Below, one piece after another: positions 6,922-14,569 of a DNA stretch of 18,729 nucleotides; the stretch's first letter is position 1; every line of letters begins with the position of its first letter. This DNA is from Chloroflexota bacterium (GTDB lineage Bacteria; Chloroflexota; Anaerolineae; DTPP01): the NCBI GenBank assembly GCA_012514615.1, contig JAAYZY010000292.1:1-18729 (forward strand). The letters are read 5' to 3'. Below the pieces are notes generated by a model. That model worked only from the letters and a program-made list of their open reading frames with translations. It did not search any database and was not told where the DNA came from. The translations under genes were made by a program, and so were the position numbers.

Positions 6922-8321
6922 ACCAAGCGCAGTTGATCGAGGCGCTGGGGGCCCTGGTGGGTCCCCAGCACGTGCTGCACAGCCCTGAAGACCTCTACCT
7001 CTACGGCTACGATGCTTCGCTGGACCGAGGCGCACCGCAGGCGGTGGCGCTGCCCGGCTCGGCGGAGGAAGCGGCGGCGGTGATGCGCCTGGCCCATGGG
7101 GAGAACTTGCCGGTAACGCCCCGGGGCGCTGGCACCAACCTCAGCGGCGGCTCCGTCGCGGCTGCGGGCGGCATCGTCTTGGCCCTCAGCCGTCTGAATC
7201 GCATCTTGGAGATCGATCTGCCCAACCGCTGCGCCCTGGTGGAGCCAGGCGTCTTCAACCTGACGCTGCAGAAGGCCGTGGCCCCCCACGGTTATCTGTT
7301 TGCCCCAGACCCGGCCTCGCAGAAGGTCTCTACCTTGGGCGGCAACGTGGGCGAGAACAGTGGTGGGCCCCACTGCCTGAAGTACGGCGTGACGCTGAAC
7401 CATGTGCTGGGCATGGAACTGGTGCTGCCGGACGGCGAGACCGTCTTCGTGGGCGGCAAGGCGCCGGACCGGCCCGGGTACGACCTCACCGGGCTGCTGG
7501 TGGGCTCGGAGGGGACGCTGGGCATCGCCACCAAGATCCTGGTGCGGCTCACCCCGCAGCCGGAGGGCGTGCGCACGCTGCTGGCCCTGTTCGATGACCT
7601 GGGGTCGGCTGGGCGCACCGTGTCGGCCGTCATTGCTGCTGGCATCATCCCGGCCACCTTGGAGATGATGGACCACACCGTCATCCAGGCGGTGGAGCGG
7701 GCCACCCACGCTGGCTTGCCGCTGGATGTGGCCGCGCTGCTCATTGCCGAGGTGGATGGCCTGCAGGACGAGCTGGACGAGCAAGCGGCGCAGATCACGG
7801 CTATCTGCCAACAGCAGGGGGCGCGGGAGGTGAAGGCGGCCCACAGCCAGGCAGAGCGCGACGCTCTTTGGGCGGGCCGGCGGGGCGCCTTTGGGGCCTT
7901 GGGCCAGCTTGCCCCCAGCTACCTGGTGTTGGATGGCACCGTGCCCCGCACCCGCCTGCCGGAGGCGTTGGAGCGAGTGGCGGAGGTGGGCCGGCGCTAC
8001 GGTCTGGCCATCGGCGATGTCTTCCACGCCGGCGACGGCAACCTGCACCCGCTGATCCTCTTCGACCCCCAAGAGCCAGGCATTCTGGAGAAGGTGCGCG
8101 CCGCCGGGGCGGAGATCCTCCATGCCTGCGCCGACCTGGGTGGAACCATCACTGGCGAGCACGGCATCGGCCTGGAGAAGATCGAGGCCATGCCGCTGAT
8201 TTTCAGCCCGGCCGATCTGGAGGCGATGTGGGCGGTGAAGAGGGCCTTGGACCCGGCTGGTGTGGCGAACCCGGGCAAGGTGCTGCCGCCCCGCCCCCCA
8301 CAGCAGGAGGTGGCCGCATGA
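6918..8321 (+). CDS. glcD: Glycolate oxidase FAD subunit GlcD
   Basis: GlcD is the catalytic FAD protein of glycolate dehydrogenase, oxidising glycolate (often also D-lactate) to the 2-oxo acid. The 467-residue protein shows the VAO/PCMH flavin fold: PRGAGTNLSGGS near residues 73-84, GGNVGENSGGPH near 143-154, and GSEGTLGIATK. The C-terminal FAD-oxidase domain carries HAGDGNLHP and GEHGIGLEK, with a PGKVLP ending typical of the family. The start is GTG 6918-6920, which overlaps the glcF stop as GTGA, with a GGGGGAGGGG ribosome site just upstream; an upstream in-frame ATG at 6882 would lie inside glcF. Overlaps at both ends suggest that GlcF, GlcD and GlcE are made in balanced amounts. A D-lactate role cannot be ruled out from sequence alone. 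Confidence 0.93.
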   Translation: MNQAQLIEALGALVGPQHVLHSPEDLYLYGYDASLDRGAPQAVALPGSAEEAAAVMRLAHGENLPVTPRGAGTNLSGGSVAAAGGIVLALSRLNRILEIDLPNRCALVEPGVFNLTLQKAVAPHGYLFAPDPASQKVSTLGGNVGENSGGPHCLKYGVTLNHVLGMELVLPDGETVFVGGKAPDRPGYDLTGLLVGSEGTLGIATKILVRLTPQPEGVRTLLALFDDLGSAGRTVSAVIAAGIIPATLEMMDHTVIQAVERATHAGLPLDVAALLIAEVDGLQDELDEQAAQITAICQQQGAREVKAAHSQAERDALWAGRRGAFGALGQLAPSYLVLDGTVPRTRLPEALERVAEVGRRYGLAIGDVFHAGDGNLHPLILFDPQEPGILEKVRAAGAEILHACADLGGTITGEHGIGLEKIEAMPLIFSPADLEAMWAVKRALDPAGVANPGKVLPPRPPQQEVAA

Positions 8322-9607
8322 ACCCGGCCGACGGCAACCTTGCCCAGGTGCGGCAGGCCGCGCCCGGGGTGGCCTGGTTGGAGGCCCCGGCCGACCTGGC
8401 CGCCTATGCGGTGGACGGGTTGACGCCGCGCCTGGCGGCTCGGCCCCACACCCCCCGCCAGGCGGCTGAAGCGCTGGCCGCGGCTGCTGGGGCTGGTTGG
8501 GCTGTGGTCCCCTGGGGCGGTGGAACCCACATGGCGGTGGGTCAACCGAGGCGCCGCCTGGACCTGGCTCTGGACCTGCGGTCCCTGCATGGCATCTCCG
8601 AGCACGACCGCGACAACCTGACGGTGACGGTGCAGGCTGGCTGCACCCTGGCTGCGCTGCAGGGGGCGCTGCGGGCGGCCAGACAGTGGCTGCCGTTGGA
8701 GGCCCCCGACCCGTCCCGCGCCACCGTGGGGGGCGTTTTGGCGGCCAACACCTCGGGCCCCCGGCGGCTGCGCTACGGCACCGCCCGAGACCTGGTGCTG
8801 GGGCTGGAGGTGGCTTTGCCCAACGGCGAGCTCATCCACCCCGGCGGCAAGACGGTCAAGAACGTGGCCGGCTACGACCTGAGCCGCCTGTTCATCGGCG
8901 CATGGGGCACGCTGGGGGTGCTCACCGCGGCCACCTTCCGCCTGGTGCCGCTGGCCCTACGCAGCAGCACCGTCTGGGCGTCGTTTGCCCACCCAGACGA
9001 GGCCTTCGCCTTTGCCCAAGCCCTCTGCGGCTCTCGGCTGGGGCTGGCGGCCGTGGAGGTGATCTCTGCCCCTCTGGCGGGGCTGCCGCCGACAGCGGGC
9101 GCGGCGCTGTGGGTGGCCACCCTGTGGGAAGGTTCTGAGGCGGCTGTGCGTCGAGCGCTGCGGGAGGCGCCGACCCTGGCCCAAGGCGCGTTGGCCTTGG
9201 GGGAGTTGACCGGGCCCGCTCATGACGCCCTGTGGACGGCGCTGGCCCGCAACGGCTTGGGGCAAGGCGGGCCGGGGTCGCCCCTGCTGCGGGTGGGCGC
9301 GCCGCCGTCCCGCCTGGCTGAGGCGTGGCGCTTGCTGGAATGCGCCTCATTTCGGCAAGTGCGAGGGGGCAGCGGGCTGCTCTACGCCGTGTGGCCTGCC
9401 GCGGAGGCAATGCCCCTGGCAGCCTGGCGGGCAGAGCTGGCTCAGTGGGGAGGCTACCTGGCGCTGGAACGGGGGCCGCTGCCGCTGCGCCGCGCGGAGT
9501 GGGTGTGGGGGCCAGCCGATGCCGCCGCCAGGCCTATGCGGGCCCTGAAGCAGGCGCTGGACCCACGCGGTTGCCTGAACCCCGGCCTGCTGGGGGAGGA
9601 CCTGTGA
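8318..9607 (+). CDS. glcE: Glycolate oxidase FAD-binding subunit GlcE
   Basis: GlcE is the smaller flavoprotein partner of GlcD, needed for glycolate oxidase activity in E. coli though its own role is less clear. The 429-residue protein has the same PCMH flavin-binding plan: PWGGGTHMAVG, TVGGVLAANTSGPRRLRYG with RDLVLG after it, and VKNVAGYDLSRLFIGAWGTL. Its C-terminal region is shorter and less conserved than GlcD, as expected, and ends in LDPRGCLNPG. The ATG at 8318-8320 overlaps the glcD stop (ATGA) and has AGGAGGTG 7 bases upstream. At the 3' end the stop overlaps the next gene's GTG by 4 bp. E. coli GlcE is about 350 residues, so this copy is somewhat longer. Confidence 0.9.
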   Translation: MNPADGNLAQVRQAAPGVAWLEAPADLAAYAVDGLTPRLAARPHTPRQAAEALAAAAGAGWAVVPWGGGTHMAVGQPRRRLDLALDLRSLHGISEHDRDNLTVTVQAGCTLAALQGALRAARQWLPLEAPDPSRATVGGVLAANTSGPRRLRYGTARDLVLGLEVALPNGELIHPGGKTVKNVAGYDLSRLFIGAWGTLGVLTAATFRLVPLALRSSTVWASFAHPDEAFAFAQALCGSRLGLAAVEVISAPLAGLPPTAGAALWVATLWEGSEAAVRRALREAPTLAQGALALGELTGPAHDALWTALARNGLGQGGPGSPLLRVGAPPSRLAEAWRLLECASFRQVRGGSGLLYAVWPAAEAMPLAAWRAELAQWGGYLALERGPLPLRRAEWVWGPADAAARPMRALKQALDPRGCLNPGLLGEDL

Positions 9608-10344
9608 CGAGGGCGGTGGAGTATGACCGGGTTGCTGCCAGCTGCGACGAGCGCTATCGGCGCTCGCCGCTGACCGGTGTGGAACAGGCCTTGCGTGGGC
9701 TGATGGAGCGCCGCTCTGCCCGCCGCGTGCTGGATGTGGGCTGCGGCACCGGCTACCTGACGGCGCGGGTGGGCGATGGCCGAGCCGCGCTCTGGGGGGT
9801 GGACGCCTCTCAGGGGATGCTGCGGCAGGCGTTGCGTCGCGGCGGCGGGCCAACCTGGCTGCAGGGCCAGGCCAAGGCGCTGCCTGTGGCGTCTGGAGCG
9901 GTGGACCTGCTCTGCTGCGTCAACGCCCTGCACCACTTCGCCGATCGACCGGCGTTTCTCAGGGAGGCCTGGCGAGTGCTGCGGCCGGGCGGCGCCCTGG
10001 CTCTGGTCCTCTCCGACCCCCGGGAGGCGCAGGACTGCGTCTACACCTACTTCCCTGAGACTTGGCAGATCGATCTGGAGCGGCTGGCCGCGGTGGGGTT
10101 CGTGGAGCGCCAGGCCCCTTGTGTGCAGCAGATCGAAGATGACAAGCTGGGCCGGGCTATCGAGACAAGCTACTTCCTGAACAAGGCGTCCTGTTCGCAG
10201 CTGATTTTGCTCTCCGAAGACGCCTACCAGCGGGGGCTGGCGCGCATCGGCGCGGCCCTGGCACCAGGCGAGGCGCAGGGCGCGCCGCCGGTCTTCCCGG
10301 TGCGGCTGTCTTTGCGCTTGGTCTCTGGGCGGAAGCCCGCCTAG
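9604..10344 (+). CDS. Class I SAM-dependent methyltransferase (UbiE-like fold), substrate unknown
   Basis: The 246-residue protein has a standard class I methyltransferase core: motif I LDVGCGTGYLT for SAM binding (near residues 43-53), an acidic residue in GVDASQGML (motif II), the motif IV region VDLLCCVNALHHF, and a RVLRPGGALALV strand. These place it with the Methyltransf_11/UbiE-like group, whose substrates range from quinones to small molecules and lipids. The GTG at 9604 overlaps the glcE stop (GTGA) with GGAGG close upstream, so it is probably translated together with the glc genes. A second in-frame GTG at 9616 lacks a well-placed ribosome site. A GC hairpin without a T-run (10335-10349) spans its stop codon. 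It could serve either the glc genes or the following transport cluster; I cannot tell which. Confidence 0.85.
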   Translation: MTRAVEYDRVAASCDERYRRSPLTGVEQALRGLMERRSARRVLDVGCGTGYLTARVGDGRAALWGVDASQGMLRQALRRGGGPTWLQGQAKALPVASGAVDLLCCVNALHHFADRPAFLREAWRVLRPGGALALVLSDPREAQDCVYTYFPETWQIDLERLAAVGFVERQAPCVQQIEDDKLGRAIETSYFLNKASCSQLILLSEDAYQRGLARIGAALAPGEAQGAPPVFPVRLSLRLVSGRKPA

Positions 10345-10365
10345 CGGGCAAGAGGAGGGGGCCTG

Positions 10366-11232
10366 ATGAGCTACCGACGAGGTCTGTTGGCTGGGATGCT
10401 GGCTGCCTTGGGGGGCGCGGGGGTGTGGTGGAACCGAGGCGCGTTGCGCAGCGGGGCCTTGCGCCTGCTGTTGCCCTTCTTGCAGCCCAACCCCGGCCGC
10501 CAGCGCGGCCTGCTGGCGCGGTTTGGGCTGAACCCGCCGCCTTGGCTGTGGATCACCTTGGAGGCTGACCTGGGGCCGACGCTGAGCGGGGTCATCGGCC
10601 AGCCGGTGGAGGCGGTGGCCTACTCCCGCTTCGGGGGCTTCCCCCTGGGCCGCGGGTACAGCGAGTTTCACAACCCCGATTCGCCTTACTACCAGGTCTG
10701 GCTGGGCGCCTACGCCGTGTTCGACGGCCCGGGCATGCGCCATTTCGGCTTCGACGAAGAAGGCCAGGTGCTGCAGCAGGGGGCCTTGGACGTGTTGGAG
10801 GCCGATCAGCGGCTGGTCTACCGGGGCGCGGGGTGCCCCCGCCGCTTTGATGATGGCCGTCGCGTGCACCTGCGGGCCGACCTGCAAGTGGAAGCGGTGG
10901 AAGAGCGGGGCGTCGCCTGGTGGCGGCTTTCCGGCGAGGCCGGCACTTGGTCGTCGTACCACCGCGGTGTGCACCCAGAGGGGCGTTGGCACCACCCCTG
11001 GATCTACGGGGAGGTGCCGCTGCAGGCCAACCACCCGGTGGAAGACTGGCACCCTCTGGTCTACCGTGGCGAGTTCTGGGTGCGTTACGAACCGCGCTGG
11101 TCGCTCACCTGCGCCAAGTTCTTCATCTACCCCGAATACACCAACGTCTACGGCAACCGTATCGCTCGTTCCGCTGAGCTGGTGCCGGAGCTGCGCCGTC
11201 TGTTGGGGGCCATGGATTTCGCTCATGCCTGA
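10366..11232 (+). CDS. Unrecognised membrane-anchored protein, rich in aromatic residues
   Basis: I do not recognise this 288-residue family. Residues 1-22 (MSYRRG, then a hydrophobic stretch ending in VWW) look like a signal anchor with positive residues inside, so the rest is probably outside the cytoplasmic membrane. The body is rich in Trp, Tyr, His and Gly, alternating in a way that suggests beta strands. The most distinctive blocks are [21 protein letters not shown] (about residues 86-106, written here in two parts: SRFGGFPLG and [12 protein letters not shown]), [17 protein letters not shown] near 206-222, and [13 protein letters not shown] near 248-260. The ATG at 10366 has GAGGAGGGG just upstream and follows the methyltransferase by 21 bp; the ABC ATPase begins 22 bp after it. 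The position suggests an accessory of the ABC/AttH module, perhaps another beta-barrel or lipocalin-like ligand binder, but that is inference. Confidence 0.8.
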   Translation: MSYRRGLLAGMLAALGGAGVWWNRGALRSGALRLLLPFLQPNPGRQRGLLARFGLNPPPWLWITLEADLGPTLSGVIGQPVEAVAYSRFGGFPLGRGYSEFHNPDSPYYQVWLGAYAVFDGPGMRHFGFDEEGQVLQQGALDVLEADQRLVYRGAGCPRRFDDGRRVHLRADLQVEAVEERGVAWWRLSGEAGTWSSYHRGVHPEGRWHHPWIYGEVPLQANHPVEDWHPLVYRGEFWVRYEPRWSLTCAKFFIYPEYTNVYGNRIARSAELVPELRRLLGAMDFAHA

Positions 11233-11254
11233 CGCGCTGGGGGGTGGACCGCAG

Positions 11255-11947
11255 ATGATCCGATTGGTGGACCTCAGCAAGGTCTACCGCGAAGCCGGCC
11301 GCAGCCGGGTGGTGTTGGATGGCGTCACCGAGACGTTCCCGGCCGGGCGGGTATCGGCTCTGTTGGGACGCAGCGGCAGCGGCAAGAGCACCTTGCTCAA
11401 CCTCATCGCTGGTCTGGATGTTCCCACCGACGGCGAGGTGCGCATCAACGGCACGGCCCTCACGGCGCTGGGAGAGCGGGAGCGCACCCTCTTCCGACGG
11501 CGGCATATCGGCTTCGTCTTTCAGTTCTTCAACCTGATCCCCACCCTGAGCGTGCGGGAGAACGTGCTTCTGCCGCTGGAGCTGGCCGGCGCCCCGCCGC
11601 GCCAAGCCCAGGCCGCCGCCGGGGCCATGCTGGAGGCGGTGGGGCTGGCCGGCCGGGATGGCGATTTCCCCGACCAGCTCTCCGGCGGCGAGCAGCAGCG
11701 GGTGGCCATCGCCAGGGCGCTGGTGCACGACCCCCTGCTGGTGCTGGCCGACGAGCCCACCGGCAACCTGGATGCCGCGACCGGCGCGCAGGTGTTGGAC
11801 CTGCTGGAGCGTCTGACGCGGCAGGCGGGCAAGACGATGCTCATCGCCACCCACAGCGGGGAGGTGGTGCGGCGGGCCGATCACGTCTGGTGCATACGCG
11901 ACGGCAAGCTGGTGGCCGAAGGCCAGGGCTGCGAGTTTGCGCGCTAG
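11255..11947 (+). CDS. ABC transporter ATP-binding protein, LolD/MacB/AttE type
   Basis: This 230-residue ATPase powers the adjacent FtsX-type permease. It has a Walker [10 protein letters not shown] (38-46), Q-loop glutamine Q90 followed by [10 protein letters not shown] (a LolD/MacB family trait), the signature LSGGEQQR (142-149), Walker B LVLADEP (162-168) with NLD, and the switch histidine H200. Length and motifs fit the group that drives mechanical movement in the periplasm or outside the cell rather than classical import. The ATG at 11255 is preferred: it has GGGGTGG 7 bases upstream and begins [11 protein letters not shown], a normal family N-terminus. An in-frame ATG at 11225 would add ten residues, overlap the preceding gene and has no ribosome site. 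The permease gene starts 30 bp downstream. Confidence 0.93.
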   Translation: MIRLVDLSKVYREAGRSRVVLDGVTETFPAGRVSALLGRSGSGKSTLLNLIAGLDVPTDGEVRINGTALTALGERERTLFRRRHIGFVFQFFNLIPTLSVRENVLLPLELAGAPPRQAQAAAGAMLEAVGLAGRDGDFPDQLSGGEQQRVAIARALVHDPLLVLADEPTGNLDAATGAQVLDLLERLTRQAGKTMLIATHSGEVVRRADHVWCIRDGKLVAEGQGCEFAR

Positions 11948-11977
11948 AGCGTCTGCGCCGGTTGGGGGGGCTTGCCC

Positions 11978-14569
11978 ATGAGGCGCGGCGGGCCCTTGTC
12001 CCTCTCGCCATCGCTGCTTGCAGTGAGCCTGCGGGCCCTGCTGCGCCGCCCCTGGCTCAGCCTGCTGTGCGTGATGGGGGTGGCCCTGGGTGTGGCGGTG
12101 GTCATCTCCATCGACCTGGCCAACGCCAGCAGCAGCCGCGCCTTCACCCTGGCTACGGAAAGCGTCACCGGGCGCGCCACCCACCAAGTGGTGGGCGGGC
12201 CATTGGGCGTCCCCGAAGAGGTCTACCGCCGCCTGCGGGTGGAGCACGACGAGCGGCTCATCGCCCCGGTGGTGGAAGGCTACTTGCTGCTGCCACAGTT
12301 GGGCCCAGGGAGCTTCCGGCTGCTGGGTCTGGACCCCTTCGCCGATGCCCCGTTCCGCAGCTACCTGGATGTGGGGGCGGACGCCCCGCTGGAGACGCTG
12401 GTGCCGCTGCTGGTGGAGCCAGACACGGTGCTCCTCTCCAGCGACTTGGCGGCCAGGGCTGGCCTGGCCCCCGGTGCGCATTTGCGGACCGGCAGCGGGC
12501 AGACCTTGCGGGTGGTGGGCCTGCTCTCACCAGAGGACGAGTTCAGTCGGCAGGCGTTGGGAGATCTGTTGGTGGCCGATGTGGCTACGGCTCAGGAGGC
12601 GCTGGGCCAGGTGGGCTACCTGAGCCGCATCGATGTGTTGGCCCCGGCCGCCGCCGAGGACGCGGAGGCCCGACTGACGCGCCTGACGGCTGCCTTGCCG
12701 GCCGATGTGCAGCTGCTGAGCGCCGACGTACGCAACCAGTCGGTGGAGCAGCTCACCGCCGCCTTCGAGCTCAACCTGACGGCCCTCAGCCTGTTGGCGC
12801 TGGTGGTGGGTACCTTCCTCATTTACAACACCATGACCTTCTCGGTGGTGCAGCGCCGCCGCACCCTGGGCACGCTGCGTGCGCTGGGCGTCACCCGGGG
12901 CGAGATCTTCGGGATGATCTTGGCTGAGGCGGGGTTGCTGGCGTTTCTGGGCAGCCTGCTGGGGCTGCCGCTGGGGGTGCTGTTGGGGCGGGGCACGGTG
13001 GCCCTGGTCACGCAGACGGTCAACGACTTCTACCTCACCATCGGGGCGCAGGAGGCGGTCGTGCCAGCATCGGTGCTGGCCAAGGGGGCGGGCCTGGGGC
13101 TCCTGGCGGCGCTGACGGCGTCGGCTCTGCCTGCCTGGGAGGCCACGTCCATCCCACCGTCCGGCGCCTTGCGCCGCTCTTCGGTGGAGGGGCGCACCCG
13201 ACACATGATCCCTTTGGTGACGTTGGCTGGTCCGCTCTTCCTGCTGTTGGGTGTGGCGTTTCTGGCTTTGCCCGGCCGCGGCCTCTTCGTCAGCTTCGGC
13301 TCGGTGGTGGCGGTGGTGCTGGGGTTCGTCTTCCTGACGCCGTCGCTCACCCTGCTGGCGGGGCGGGCCATGGCTGCGCCCCTGGGCCGATTGCTGGGCC
13401 CCCTGGGGCGCATGGCTCCCCGGGGCGTCAGCAGCGCCCTCAGCCGCACCGCCCTGGCCATCGCTGCCCTCATGGTGGCGGTTTCGGTCTCCATCGGCGT
13501 GGGCCTGATGATCAACGCCTTCCGGGTGACCGTGGACCGCTGGCTGGAGGTGCTGCTGCAGGCGGACCTGTTCGTCTCGGCCTCCGGGGCCACGGCGGGG
13601 CCGCCCACCGTGCCGTTTGAGGCCAGCCTGCAGGCGCGCCTGGCCGCGCTGCCTGGCGTGGATCTGGCCGAAGCCTTCCGGGGCACGCGGGTGGAAAGCC
13701 CCGACCTTGGCCCGGTCTACCTGGTGGGGGAAGAGTGGACCTCGCCGCGCCCGCCCCAGCGCTTCGTCTGCGCGGTGGGCGGCGCGGCCCGCGCCCAGGC
13801 GGCCCTGGCCGACGGGGCGGTCTTCATCTCCGAGCCGCTGGCCTACCGCCAGGGCCTCACCTGCGGCGACCAGGTGAGGCTGCTGACGGAGGCTGGGCCG
13901 CAGACCTTCCCGGTGGTGGGCGTCATCTACGACTACTCCACCGACCAGGGGCTGATCCTCATGGACTTGGCCCGCTACCGTGCCTTGTGGAGCGACCCTT
14001 GGGTGACCTCCGTCTTTCTCTACTTCGCCCCGGGGCAAGACGCCGACGCCCTCCGGCAGCAAGTGCGGGAGGTGGTGGGGGGCGCGACGGCGACGACGGG
14101 CCAGCCAGTGCAGGTTCGCTCCAACCGCGCCCTGCGGCAGGCCGGGCTGACCATCTTCGACCGCACTTTCGCCATCACCCGCGCCCTGCAGCTGCTGGCG
14201 GTGGTGGTGGCCTTCATCGGCATCCTCAGCGCGCTCATGGCCCTGCAGTTGGAGCGCACCCGGGAGCTGGGTACCCTGCGGGCCATCGGCCTGACGCCGG
14301 GCCAGCTCTGGGGGCTCACCCTGCTGGAGACGGGCCTCATGGGCGCGCTGGCTGGCCTGCTGGCGGTGCCCACCGGCCTGAGCTTGGCGGCCATCCTGGT
14401 GCAGGTCATCAACCGCCGCTCTTTCGGCTGGAGCATCCGCTTCGCCGTGGTGCCTGAGCCGGTGGTGCAAGCGCTGTTGGTGGCCCTGGCGGCGGCGCTC
14501 CTGGCTGGGCTCTACCCGGCCTGGCGGCTGCTGCGGCTGCCCCCGGCCGAGGCGGTGCGGGATGAATAG
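11978..14569 (+). CDS. ABC transporter permease with duplicated FtsX domains (MacB/LolCE/AttF-G superfamily)
   Basis: This 863-residue membrane protein is the permease of the module. It has one N-terminal membrane helix (about 26-46), a large extracytoplasmic domain, a first FtsX block with helices near 265-285, 317-337 and 365-385, two linking helices (about 409-453), a helix near 487-508, a second extracytoplasmic domain, and a second FtsX block with helices near 735-757, 783-808 and 828-846. Both FtsX blocks carry the family's coupling sequence after a helix: RRRTLGTLRALGVTRGE and ERTRELGTLRAIGLTPGQ. Two FtsX repeats with about ten helices in one chain match the long permeases of the Att/DUF214 group. 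The ATG at 11978 follows a run of seven G's at 7 bases; a TTG six bases earlier is too close to it. The last 8 bp overlap the next gene. Substrate is unknown. Confidence 0.9.
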   Translation: MRRGGPLSLSPSLLAVSLRALLRRPWLSLLCVMGVALGVAVVISIDLANASSSRAFTLATESVTGRATHQVVGGPLGVPEEVYRRLRVEHDERLIAPVVEGYLLLPQLGPGSFRLLGLDPFADAPFRSYLDVGADAPLETLVPLLVEPDTVLLSSDLAARAGLAPGAHLRTGSGQTLRVVGLLSPEDEFSRQALGDLLVADVATAQEALGQVGYLSRIDVLAPAAAEDAEARLTRLTAALPADVQLLSADVRNQSVEQLTAAFELNLTALSLLALVVGTFLIYNTMTFSVVQRRRTLGTLRALGVTRGEIFGMILAEAGLLAFLGSLLGLPLGVLLGRGTVALVTQTVNDFYLTIGAQEAVVPASVLAKGAGLGLLAALTASALPAWEATSIPPSGALRRSSVEGRTRHMIPLVTLAGPLFLLLGVAFLALPGRGLFVSFGSVVAVVLGFVFLTPSLTLLAGRAMAAPLGRLLGPLGRMAPRGVSSALSRTALAIAALMVAVSVSIGVGLMINAFRVTVDRWLEVLLQADLFVSASGATAGPPTVPFEASLQARLAALPGVDLAEAFRGTRVESPDLGPVYLVGEEWTSPRPPQRFVCAVGGAARAQAALADGAVFISEPLAYRQGLTCGDQVRLLTEAGPQTFPVVGVIYDYSTDQGLILMDLARYRALWSDPWVTSVFLYFAPGQDADALRQQVREVVGGATATTGQPVQVRSNRALRQAGLTIFDRTFAITRALQLLAVVVAFIGILSALMALQLERTRELGTLRAIGLTPGQLWGLTLLETGLMGALAGLLAVPTGLSLAAILVQVINRRSFGWSIRFAVVPEPVVQALLVALAAALLAGLYPAWRLLRLPPAEAVRDE

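Noticed and set aside
10335..10349. Hairpin GCCCGC-CTA-GCGGGC across the methyltransferase stop codon, as a terminator
   Set aside because: The stem is only 6 bp with a 3-nt loop and no T-run follows; the ribosome site of the next gene comes directly after. It may slow coupling but is not convincing as a terminator.
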